NCBI GenBank assembly: GCA_013813135.1
Contig: JACCSF010000213.1
Location: 1-6,186 of the forward strand
Origin: Thermoleophilaceae bacterium
Lineage (GTDB): Bacteria; Actinomycetota; Thermoleophilia; Solirubrobacterales; Thermoleophilaceae
DNA: 6,186 nucleotides
Direction: 5' to 3'
A model generated the notes under the pieces. That model ran no database searches, was not told where the DNA came from, and worked only from the letters and a program-made list of their open reading frames with translations. A program made the position numbers and the translations under genes. This document shows positions 1-5,551 of the stretch, piece by piece (positions within the stretch are counted from its first letter, which is position 1; each line of letters opens with the position of its first letter).

Positions 1-1588
1 CGGTGACCTCGGCGCGAGCGCAGTCGAGCAGCGGCTCCATGAGGTTGCCCTCGCCGCTCGCGACCTCGGAAAGCGCGCCGAGTGCTCGCTCCACGTCCGC
101 CGAGTCGCGCCGCCCGCGCACCGATGCGGTGCGGTCGATCTGCTTGCGCTCGAGCTCCGGCGGGATGTGCAGGATCTCGAGCTGGCGCTCGTCGGCCTGC
201 TGGTGGCGGTTGACGCCGACGATGATGCGCTCGCCGCGCTCGATCTCCTCCTGCAGCGTGAACGCCGCGTCGGCGATTTCGCGCTGCGGGTAGTTCTGCT
301 TGACCGCCTCGACCATCCCGCCCAGCTCGTCGATCCGGGCGAAGTACGCGTATGCCTTCTCCTCTAGCTCGTCGGTCAGCGCTTCCACGAAGTACGAGCC
401 GCCCAGGGGGTCGATCGTGTTCGTCACACCGGTCTCGTGGGCGATGATCTGCTGGGTCCGCAGCGCCAGCCGAACCGCCTCCTCTGTGGGCAGCGCCAGC
501 GCCTCGTCGAACGAGTTGGTGTGCAGCGACTGCGTTCCGCCCAGCACCGCCGAGAGCGCCTCGGTGGCGGTCCTGACCACGTTGTTGAGCGGCTGCTGCG
601 CGGTCAGCGACACGCCGGCCGTCTGGCTGTGGAAGCGCATCAGCAGGGAGCGCTCGTCCCTGGCGCCGAAGCTGTCGCGCAGCTCGCGCGCCCAGATCCG
701 CCGCGCGGCCCGGTACTTGGCGATCTCCTCGAAGAAGTCGATGTGCGCGTTGAAGAAGAACGACAGCCGCGGGGCGAAGTCGTCAACCTGGAGGCCGCGA
801 GCGAGCGCGTGCTCGACATAGGTGAAGCCGTCCTTGAGCGTGAACGCCAGCTCCTGCTGCGCGGTCGAACCGGCCTCGCGGATGTGGTAGCCGCTGATGC
901 TGACCGGGTGCCAGCGCGGCATCCGCTCCGCACAGAACTCGACCATGTCCGTGACGAGGCGCATGGCCGGGTCGACGGGAAAGCACCACTCCTTCTGAGC
1001 GATGTATTCCTTGAGGATGTCGGTCTGGATCGTGCCCGCCAGCCGCTCCGGCCCGACGCCCTTGCGCTCGGCCGCAACCACGTAGAAGGCGAGCATCACC
1101 GCCGCCGGGGCGTTGATCGTCATCGACGTCGACACCGCCCCCATGTCGATCCCGCCGAACAGCGTCTCCATGTCGTCCAGCGAGTCGATCGCCACGCCCT
1201 CGCGACCGACCTCGCCCTCCGAGCGCGCGTGGTCGGAGTCGTGGCCCATCAGCGACGGCATGTCGAACGCCGTCGACAGCCCGGTCTGGCCGTGCTCGAG
1301 CAGGTAGCGGAAGCGCTCGTTGGTCTCCTCGGCCGTGCCGAAGCCGGCGAACTGGCGCATCGTCCACAGCCGGCCGCGGTACATCGACGGGTACACCCCG
1401 CGCGTGAAGGGGAACTCGCCCGGAAAGCCGATCCGCTCACCGAACGACCCCACATCCTCGGGGCCGTAGAGCGGCTCGACGGGCTCCCCGCTCAGCGTCG
1501 TGAACAGCGCGTCCCGCTCCGGCGTACGGGCATAGCGCTCAACAAACCAGCGCTCGGCATCGGTCACGGGTCGCGCGGGTGCAGCCAC
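1..1588 (-). CDS. icmA: Acyl-CoA mutase large subunit, isobutyryl-CoA mutase type (3' end cut by window edge)
   Basis: Catalytic subunit of a coenzyme-B12 carbon-skeleton mutase; 529 residues are visible. It has the methylmalonyl-CoA-mutase TIM-barrel fold from residue ~30 (TTLSGEPVEPLYGPED) through RQFAGFG, SISGYHIREAG (Tyr234 and His235, equivalent to Tyr243/His244 of Propionibacterium MCM), FAPRLSFFFNAH, HSQTAGVSLTAQQP and SLHTNSFDEALALP. Position 80 is Phe and position 198 is Gln, where MCM has Tyr89 and Arg207. Phe80/Gln198 is the Streptomyces IcmA pair, in identical numbering, and predicts isobutyryl-CoA/n-butyryl-CoA interconversion rather than succinyl/methylmalonyl-CoA. Compared with ~566-residue IcmA, roughly 20-35 C-terminal residues are missing past base 1. 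The B12-binding domain is not in this chain and should be a separate small subunit, outside the window. GTG at 1588 is the first ATG/GTG/TTG after an in-frame stop near 1671; a second GTG lies at 1567. There is no Shine-Dalgarno, and a -10 hexamer 7 nt upstream suggests leaderless translation. Family is certain; substrate is inferred from two residues. Confidence 0.9.
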   Translation of the reverse strand, partial: MAAPARPVTDAERWFVERYARTPERDALFTTLSGEPVEPLYGPEDVGSFGERIGFPGEFPFTRGVYPSMYRGRLWTMRQFAGFGTAEETNERFRYLLEHGQTGLSTAFDMPSLMGHDSDHARSEGEVGREGVAIDSLDDMETLFGGIDMGAVSTSMTINAPAAVMLAFYVVAAERKGVGPERLAGTIQTDILKEYIAQKEWCFPVDPAMRLVTDMVEFCAERMPRWHPVSISGYHIREAGSTAQQELAFTLKDGFTYVEHALARGLQVDDFAPRLSFFFNAHIDFFEEIAKYRAARRIWARELRDSFGARDERSLLMRFHSQTAGVSLTAQQPLNNVVRTATEALSAVLGGTQSLHTNSFDEALALPTEEAVRLALRTQQIIAHETGVTNTIDPLGGSYFVEALTDELEEKAYAYFARIDELGGMVEAVKQNYPQREIADAAFTLQEEIERGERIIVGVNRHQQADERQLEILHIPPELERKQIDRTASVRGRRDSADVERALGALSEVASGEGNLMEPLLDCARAEVT

Positions 1589-1595
1589 TTCGATC

Positions 1596-1601
1596 AGTGT
1601 A
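1596..1601 (-). promoter_or_regulatory. Putative -10 element of a leaderless icmA promoter
   Basis: The minus strand reads TACACT (TANNNT), followed by 7 nt and then the GTG start of the mutase gene. Transcription would start at or next to the first base of the start codon, which agrees with the absence of a ribosome-binding site. No convincing -35 hexamer is visible; a TTGCAA at 1624-1629 is 22 nt away, too far for a standard spacer. Confidence 0.4.
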
Positions 1602-1669
1602 AGTGCGGCCCGGGCAGGGACGCTTGCAAACGGCGGCGACGAAGGGGTCCAGGCGAGTGTGGGCCCGCA

Positions 1670-2452
1670 CTAGCGTCGCAACCAACGACGCCGCGAGCCC
1701 TGCGGACGCAGGCGCGCCACGGCGTAGCCCCCGCCACCGCCGACCAGCGCCACGGCCGCCGTGGCGGCGCCGATCTTCAGCAGCGGCCCGAGGCGGTCGA
1801 AGCGCATGATCCGCCAGCCCTCGGCGCGGGCGATCTTCTCGAGCGCGCCGTCCGGGTTCACCGCAACCGGGTGGCCGACCGCGCGCAGCATCGGCAGGTC
1901 GGACTCTGAATCGGAGTAGGCGTAGGAGTCGGCGAGGTCGATCCCCTCGCGGGCGGCGAGCTGGCGGATCGCCTCGGCCTTGCCCTCGCGATAGGTGAAC
2001 GGCCCGGCGGGCCTGCCGGTGTAGACGCCGTCGCGCACCTCTGAGCGCATGCCCACGCCGCCGTCCAGCACGAGCACGTGCGCCAGCACCTCGGCCAGCT
2101 CCTGCGACGCGGCGGTGACGATGTACGCGGGCCGCCCGGCGTCCTGGTGGGCGTAGGCCTCGCGCAGAACCTCGCGGTAGAGCAGCGGCAGGATGCCCGC
2201 GAGCACGTCGGGACCCAGGCGCCGCAGGTCGATCACGCGCTGCCCGGCCAGCGAGTCGAGGATGCGCTGGCGCAGGGCATCCGTGTCGGCGTCGTTGGAG
2301 CCCTGAAGCCGGAACTTGATGTTGGCCCAGGCGTCCTTGGCGAGCTGGCGGCGCGACAGGATGCCGTGCTTGTAGGCGGCGCGCCCGAAGTGCAGCGCGC
2401 TGGAGCCCTCGATCAGGGTCTTGTCCAGGTCGAAGAAGGCGGCACCCTGCAT
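1670..2452 (-). CDS. HAD-IB family phosphatase (SerB-like) with C-terminal transmembrane anchor
   Basis: A 260-residue haloacid-dehalogenase-superfamily hydrolase, subfamily IB. Motif I is FFDLDKT (Asp8 nucleophile, Asp10 acid/base), motif II is VTAAS (Thr113), motif III is Lys158 in REGK, and motif IV is SDSESDLPML (Asp181, Asp185), so the catalytic set is complete. A helical cap occupies about residues 15-105. Residues ~225-247 form one hydrophobic, glycine-rich segment followed by an Arg-rich tail (RLRPQGSRRRWLRR), which predicts a tail anchor on the inner membrane face. The family removes phosphate from small metabolites or lipid-linked substrates such as phosphoserine or acyl-phosphates; the substrate cannot be read here. 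ATG 2452 puts motif I at residue 6, as is normal for the family. The frame stays open to a TTG at 2590, but that 46-residue extension resembles no domain and overlaps two strong hairpins. The start has no Shine-Dalgarno and a -10 hexamer 7 nt upstream. It lies between the thiolase (154-bp gap) and the mutase (81-bp gap), same strand. Confidence 0.87.
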   Translation of the reverse strand: MQGAAFFDLDKTLIEGSSALHFGRAAYKHGILSRRQLAKDAWANIKFRLQGSNDADTDALRQRILDSLAGQRVIDLRRLGPDVLAGILPLLYREVLREAYAHQDAGRPAYIVTAASQELAEVLAHVLVLDGGVGMRSEVRDGVYTGRPAGPFTYREGKAEAIRQLAAREGIDLADSYAYSDSESDLPMLRAVGHPVAVNPDGALEKIARAEGWRIMRFDRLGPLLKIGAATAAVALVGGGGGYAVARLRPQGSRRRWLRR

Positions 2453-2459
2453 GCCCCGG

Positions 2460-2465
2460 AGACTA
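2460..2465 (-). promoter_or_regulatory. Putative -10 element of a leaderless HAD phosphatase promoter
   Basis: The minus strand reads TAGTCT (TANNNT) followed by exactly 7 nt before the ATG at 2452, the same geometry as at the mutase gene. This supports 2452 as the true start and a leaderless transcript. No clear -35 element is seen. Confidence 0.4.
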
Positions 2466-2534
2466 GGCAGGGCCACAATGTCGGCGTGGATCCCGCCTTC
2501 GAAGAGCGACTGAGGGAGGCCTACGCGGCCTTCG

Positions 2535-2553
2535 TCCGGGTCGAGGACCCGGA
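2535..2553. other. Perfect 8-bp stem-loop in the thiolase-HAD intergenic region
   Basis: TCCGGGTC, then a GAG loop, then GACCCGGA. It is a strong GC hairpin on either strand, in the 154-bp space between the thiolase stop and the phosphatase start, with no T-run. It may contribute to transcription stopping after the thiolase, or it may be structure only. Confidence 0.4.
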
Positions 2554-2578
2554 GGGGCCGCTCGTGATCGTGCCGCGC

Positions 2579-2599
2579 GCACTCGGCCAAGCCGAGCGC
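2579..2599 (-). terminator. Possible thiolase terminator hairpin (no U-tract)
   Basis: Read on the minus strand, the stem is GCGCTCGGC / GCCGAGTGC: 9 pairs with one G-U and a 3-nt loop, starting 7 nt after the thiolase stop codon. There is no U-run, as is common for hairpin terminators in high-GC actinobacteria. The plus-strand flank forms one copy of the short CGCTTGCGGC-tailed repeat. Confidence 0.4.
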
Positions 2600-2606
2600 T
2601 TGCGGC

Positions 2607-3791
2607 TTAGGAGCCGTTCACCTCGACGATCACGGCGTCGCCCTGCCCGCCGCCCGAGCAGATCGCAGCCACGCCGAGACCGCCTCCGCGGCGCCGCAGC
2701 TCGTTCACGAGCGTCATCAGGATGCGCGCGCCGCTGGCTCCGATCGGGTGCCCGAGTGCGATCGCGCCACCGTTCACGTTCACCTTCGACTCGTCCACGC
2801 CGAGCATCCGCATGGAGTTCAGCGCAACCGACGCGAACGCCTCGTTGATCTCGAACAGGTCGATGTCGTCCACCGACAGGCCGGCCTTCTCGAGCGCCGC
2901 CTGGGTGGCGTTGGCCGGCGTGCGCGCCAGGTAGGGGAAGTCGTCGGCGACGGCGGCCTGGGCGACGATCGTCGCCAGCACGGCGCGCCCGTTCTGCTTG
3001 GCCCACTCGTCGCTCGACAGCACCAGCGCGCCCGCTCCGTCGTTGACCCCGGGCGCGTTGCCGGCCGTGTGCGAGCCGTCCTTGTGGAAGGCGCCGCGCA
3101 GCTTGGAGAGCGACTCCAGCGACGAGTCGCGCCGGGGCGCCTCGTCGATCTCGACCGCGGTGCCGCCCTTCTTCGAGGTGATCGTCACCGCCACGATCTC
3201 CTCGGGCAGACGGCCCTCGTCGGTGGCCTGCACCGCCAGCTCGTGGGAGCGCAGCGCGAACCTGTCCATGTCGGCGCGCGTGATCTCGAGCTCGTCCCCG
3301 ACCTCGTCCGCCTCCTCGCCCATGTGCTTGCCGGAGAACGGGTTGGTGAGGCCGTCGTGGACCATGCCGTCGAGCGCCTTCGCGTCGCCCATCCGGTAGC
3401 CGGAGCGGGCCTGCTTGAGCAGGTAGGGCGCCTGGGACATCGACTCCATCCCGCCGGCCACGGCGACATCGAGGTCGCCGCTGCGCACCGCCTGGTCGAC
3501 TATGCCGGCCGAGCGCAGGCCCGAAGCGCACACCTTGTTGACGGTCTCGGAGGGGACCTCCTTCGGGATCCCGCCCTTGATCTGGGCCTGGCGGCTGGGG
3601 ATCTGGCCCTGTCCGGCCTGGAGCACCTGTCCGAAGACGACCTGCTGCACCTGGTCGGGGGCCACCTCGGCGCGGTCGAGCGCCGCGGCGATGGCCGTGC
3701 CGCCGAGGTCGGTGGCGTCCTGGGAGGCGAGGCCGCCTCCCATCTTGCCGAACGGCGTCCGAGCGGCGCCGAGAATCACGGTCTTGGGCAT
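2607..3791 (-). CDS. Acetyl-CoA C-acetyltransferase (thiolase)
   Basis: A complete 394-residue thiolase, normal length for the family. It catalyses condensation of two acetyl-CoA to acetoacetyl-CoA and CoA, or the reverse cleavage, and works as a cytosolic oligomer. The nucleophile is Cys88 (NKVCASGL), with Asn316 (NEAF), His348 (GHPIGASG) and Cys378 (CSGGGQG), almost the same numbering as Zoogloea thiolase. The RQAQIKGGIPKEVP and GGMESMS segments are typical of the acetoacetyl-CoA thiolase/FadA-like group. One deviation is TAGNAPGVNDGA: Pro247 replaces the serine of the usual NASGxNDGA loop. ATG 3791 is preceded by AAGGAG 10 nt upstream. It is divergent from the aminopeptidase and co-directional with the phosphatase. 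The mutase two genes downstream also handles acyl-CoAs, which fits a role in short-chain acyl-CoA catabolism. Biosynthetic versus degradative direction, and exact chain-length preference, cannot be fixed from sequence. Confidence 0.95.
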   Translation of the reverse strand: MPKTVILGAARTPFGKMGGGLASQDATDLGGTAIAAALDRAEVAPDQVQQVVFGQVLQAGQGQIPSRQAQIKGGIPKEVPSETVNKVCASGLRSAGIVDQAVRSGDLDVAVAGGMESMSQAPYLLKQARSGYRMGDAKALDGMVHDGLTNPFSGKHMGEEADEVGDELEITRADMDRFALRSHELAVQATDEGRLPEEIVAVTITSKKGGTAVEIDEAPRRDSSLESLSKLRGAFHKDGSHTAGNAPGVNDGAGALVLSSDEWAKQNGRAVLATIVAQAAVADDFPYLARTPANATQAALEKAGLSVDDIDLFEINEAFASVALNSMRMLGVDESKVNVNGGAIALGHPIGASGARILMTLVNELRRRGGGLGVAAICSGGGQGDAVIVEVNGS

Positions 3792-3801
3792 CGAGTTCAG
3801 T

Positions 3802-3807
3802 CTCCTT
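3802..3807 (-). promoter_or_regulatory. Shine-Dalgarno of the thiolase gene
   Basis: AAGGAG on the minus strand, 10 nt before the ATG at 3791. It supports that start and contrasts with the Shine-Dalgarno-less starts of the two downstream minus-strand genes. Confidence 0.65.
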
Positions 3808-3827
3808 CGTGCACTCCTGGGCCGGCA

Positions 3828-3833
3828 ACCTTA
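3828..3833 (-). promoter_or_regulatory. Putative -10 element of the thiolase promoter
   Basis: The minus strand reads TAAGGT (TANNNT), which would give a leader of about 30 nt containing the AAGGAG site. No clear -35. It lies next to the hairpin at 3839-3856 in the divergent promoter region. Confidence 0.3.
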
Positions 3834-3838
3834 GCGGC

Positions 3839-3856
3839 GCGAGCCCTTGAGCTCGC
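3839..3856. other. Inverted repeat in the divergent thiolase/aminopeptidase promoter region
   Basis: GCGAGC, a 6-nt CCTTGA spacer, then GCTCGC: a perfect 6-bp dyad roughly midway between the two divergent genes. It could be a protein-binding operator or an incidental GC palindrome; no regulator family is recognisable from it. Confidence 0.3.
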
Positions 3857-3890
3857 CCGCGCGCACCCGGCCGAGCCGGACGCTTGCGGC

Positions 3891-3896
3891 TAGCAT
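3891..3896 (+). promoter_or_regulatory. Putative -10 element of the aminopeptidase gene
   Basis: TAGCAT (TANNNT), 9 nt before the GTG start at 3906 and 18 nt before the alternative ATG at 3915. Neither start has a Shine-Dalgarno, so a leaderless or near-leaderless mRNA is likely. The preceding CGCTTGCGGC belongs to a short repeat also found at 2597-2606. Confidence 0.35.
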
Positions 3897-3905
3897 GCCC
3901 GGCTC

Positions 3906-5348
3906 GTGGCCTTGATGCATGTGACTGCCCGCGGCGGCGCCCCGGAGGAGACGGCAGCGGACACCCGGGTGGTGGGGCTGTTCGAGGGCGAGTCGCTCGC
4001 GGACGAGAGCCTCCAGCGCCTGGTGGAGCTGGGCGAGGCGAAGCCGGGCCTGAAGAAGGTGGCCGTGGCGCACGAGGACGCGCCCGGCGGCGGCCAGCGC
4101 CGCGTCCTGATCGCGGGCCTCGGCAAGCGCGGGGAGTTCGACGCCGAGCGCGCCCGGGTGGCGGCCGCCGCCGCGGCGGGTCGCGCCAAGGAGCTCGGCG
4201 CCGTGTCCCTCTCGTGGGCCGCCCCGGATGGCGACGGCATCGCCGCAGGGCTGGTCGAGGGCACCCTGCTCAAGCTCTATTCCTTCGACCGCTTCAAGGC
4301 GTCGAAGGGGGACGACAACGGCGGGATCGAGTCGTTCGAGGTGGCGGGCGCAGACGAGGCCGAGGTCGAGCGCGCCCGCGTGGCCGCCGACGCCGCCAAC
4401 GCCGCCCGCGACCTGCAGAACCTGCCGGCGAACATCGCCACCCCCGCCTTCCTCGCCGAGCGCGCCGTCGAGATCGCCGAGGAGCACGAGGCGCTGGAGG
4501 TCGAGCTGCTCGACCGGGAGGGGATCGTGGCCCACGGCATGGGTGCGCTCGCGGCGGTCGCCCAGGGGACCCACGAGGAGCCGCGCCTGATCGTGCTCCG
4601 CTACCGCCCCGCCGGCGCGACCGGTCCCCACCTCGGCTTTGTCGGCAAGGCCGTGACCTTCGACACCGGCGGGATCTCGATCAAGCCCTCGGCGAAGATG
4701 CAGGAGATGAAGTTCGACATGTCCGGCGGCGCCGCCGTGATCGAGGCCACGGGGGCGATCGCGCGGCTCGGGCTGCCGGTCACGCTGACGGCCGTGGTCC
4801 CGTCCACCGAGAACATGCCGAGCGGCCACGCCGTCAAGCCGGGCGACATCGTCACCGCCCTCGACGGCACGACGATCGAGGTCAACAACACCGACGCCGA
4901 GGGGCGCCTGATCCTCGCGGACGCGCTGGCCTACGCGGTCGAGCAGGGCGCCGAGCGGATCGTGGACCTGGCCACGCTTACCGGCGCCGTGCTGTTCGCG
5001 CTCGGCCACACCTACGCGGGTCTCTGGTCGAACGACGACGCCTGGTTCGAGCAGGTCCGAGAGGCCAGCGAGGCCAGCGGCGAGCTCGGCTGGCGCATGC
5101 CGCTCCACCCCGAATACTTCGAGCTGACCAAGGGCACGGTCGCCGACCTGCAGAACGCGGCCGAGGCGCGCGTGGCGCAGTCGAACTATGCCGCCGAGTT
5201 CCTGCGGCAGTTCGTCGCCGACCGGCCCTGGGTGCACGTGGACATCGCCGGGACGGCCTGGGGAATGTCGCGGAACTACGTCGGCAAGGGAGCCAGCGGC
5301 TTCGGCACCCGGATGCTGATCGAGCTCGCTCGCCGAGCGGCTTCCTGA
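3906..5348 (+). CDS. pepA: Leucyl aminopeptidase, peptidase family M17
   Basis: A complete 480-residue cytosolic M17 aminopeptidase, which removes N-terminal residues from peptides with a two-metal centre and usually forms hexamers. All ligands and catalytic residues are present with a constant offset of 22 from E. coli PepA: Lys248, Asp253 (VTFDTGG), Asp271 (KFDMSGG), Asp330 and Glu332 (NNTDAEGR) bind metal; Lys260 and Arg334 are catalytic. The N-terminal regulatory/macro-like domain spans about residues 1-155, and the catalytic domain ~160-480 ends with HVDIAGTAW. An odd point is the stretch LQNAAEARVAQSNYAAEFL (residues 415-433), which replaces the glycine-rich GGRxxGAITAxxFL segment of enterobacterial enzymes. 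GTG 3906 is taken as start because it lies close behind the -10; ATG 3915 is an equally simple alternative that removes three residues. There is no Shine-Dalgarno. The gene stands alone on its strand, 114 bp from the divergent thiolase and 203 bp before rpf. No U-rich terminator is evident after it. Confidence 0.95.
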   Translation: MALMHVTARGGAPEETAADTRVVGLFEGESLADESLQRLVELGEAKPGLKKVAVAHEDAPGGGQRRVLIAGLGKRGEFDAERARVAAAAAAGRAKELGAVSLSWAAPDGDGIAAGLVEGTLLKLYSFDRFKASKGDDNGGIESFEVAGADEAEVERARVAADAANAARDLQNLPANIATPAFLAERAVEIAEEHEALEVELLDREGIVAHGMGALAAVAQGTHEEPRLIVLRYRPAGATGPHLGFVGKAVTFDTGGISIKPSAKMQEMKFDMSGGAAVIEATGAIARLGLPVTLTAVVPSTENMPSGHAVKPGDIVTALDGTTIEVNNTDAEGRLILADALAYAVEQGAERIVDLATLTGAVLFALGHTYAGLWSNDDAWFEQVREASEASGELGWRMPLHPEYFELTKGTVADLQNAAEARVAQSNYAAEFLRQFVADRPWVHVDIAGTAWGMSRNYVGKGASGFGTRMLIELARRAAS

Positions 5349-5381
5349 CGGTTTCTCGCCTGATCCCGTGCTGTTTCACGC

Positions 5382-5401
5382 TGTGTGACATGGATCACAC
5401 A
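5382..5401. promoter_or_regulatory. Perfect CRP-family operator upstream of rpf
   Basis: TGTGTGACATGGATCACACA is a perfect 7-bp inverted repeat (TGTGTGA/TCACACA) around 6 nt and contains the full CRP core TGTGA-N6-TCACA. It lies 34 bp after the aminopeptidase stop and is centred 160 bp before the proposed rpf start. In M. tuberculosis the CRP homologue Rv3676 is known to control rpfA, so target and site agree. Whether it activates or represses depends on the unmapped start: TACGGT at 5428-5433 as -10 would put the centre near -48 (activation plausible), whereas TATGTA at 5407-5412 with GTGACA at 5385-5390 would place the site over the -35 (repression). Confidence 0.8.
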
Positions 5402-5551
5402 ACGGTTATGTACCGGGTTTGGGTGGTTACGGTGCCTGCGTAAGCCGGAAACCGGCCCTGTTCGCGCGGCGGGGGAGAAAGCGCGCGAACTCGGCAAGCC
5501 CTGGCGGCGCCTCGGCGCCTGCCGGGCAGTCTTACCCGGAGGTGACTTTCT
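5402..5551 (+). promoter_or_regulatory. Promoter and structured 5' leader of rpf; candidate cis-regulatory RNA of unknown class
   Basis: No gene lies here. Consecutive stem-loops are: TTACG/CGTAA (5427-5431/5439-5443); GCCGG-AAA-CCGGC (5444-5456); a perfect 9-bp GTTCGCGCG/CGCGCGAAC stem (5460-5468/5482-5490) with a purine-rich 13-nt loop; a 12-bp stem with one bulged T on each side (5498-5510/5515-5527, loop CTCG); and a weak AGTC..ACC/GGT..GACT stem (5528-5547) holding the Shine-Dalgarno. GTAAG (5440-5444) can alternatively pair with CTTAC (5531-5535), which would open that last stem. The arrangement resembles a translational switch. The conserved blocks of the ydaO c-di-AMP riboswitch (GGGGTGAATC, CCGACAGCTAACC) are absent, and I recognise no other class. 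Confidence 0.5.
5538..5545 (+). promoter_or_regulatory. Full-length Shine-Dalgarno deciding a CTG start for rpf
   Basis: GGAGGTGA is a near-perfect anti-16S match, 6 nt before the CTG at 5552. No ATG, GTG or TTG in any frame lies at a normal distance behind it except out-of-frame ones. Part of it can pair within the 5528-5547 stem, so its accessibility may be regulated. Confidence 0.75.

Noticed and set aside
1..1588. Methylmalonyl-CoA mutase as the specific name for the first gene
   Set aside because: Tyr89 and Arg207 of true MCM are replaced by Phe80 and Gln198, the isobutyryl-CoA mutase pair.
1661..1674. GTGTGGGCCCGCAC palindrome at the end of the HAD gene
   Set aside because: It has no loop and contains a mismatch, so it cannot make a proper hairpin; its length is unremarkable in such GC-rich DNA.
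437..1909. Long open frame on the plus strand (490 codons)
   Set aside because: It is the antisense shadow of the mutase gene: the translation is Arg/His-rich with no domain, while the minus strand gives an unmistakable acyl-CoA mutase.
2453..2590. Longer HAD phosphatase starting at TTG 2590
   Set aside because: The extra 46 residues have no family counterpart and overlap strong hairpins; motif I lies at residue 6 from ATG 2452, and a -10 hexamer fits that start.
3831..5237. Long minus-strand open frame opposite the aminopeptidase, and the alternative plus frame 3884-5443
   Set aside because: Both are shadows of a complete M17 enzyme with all catalytic residues; the shadow translations are low-complexity.
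5402..5551. ydaO c-di-AMP riboswitch expected before an actinobacterial rpf
   Set aside because: The conserved blocks (GGGGTGAATC-like and CCGACAGCTAACC-like) are not present in order; cobalamin, FMN, TPP, SAM and GEMM signatures were also compared by eye and do not fit.
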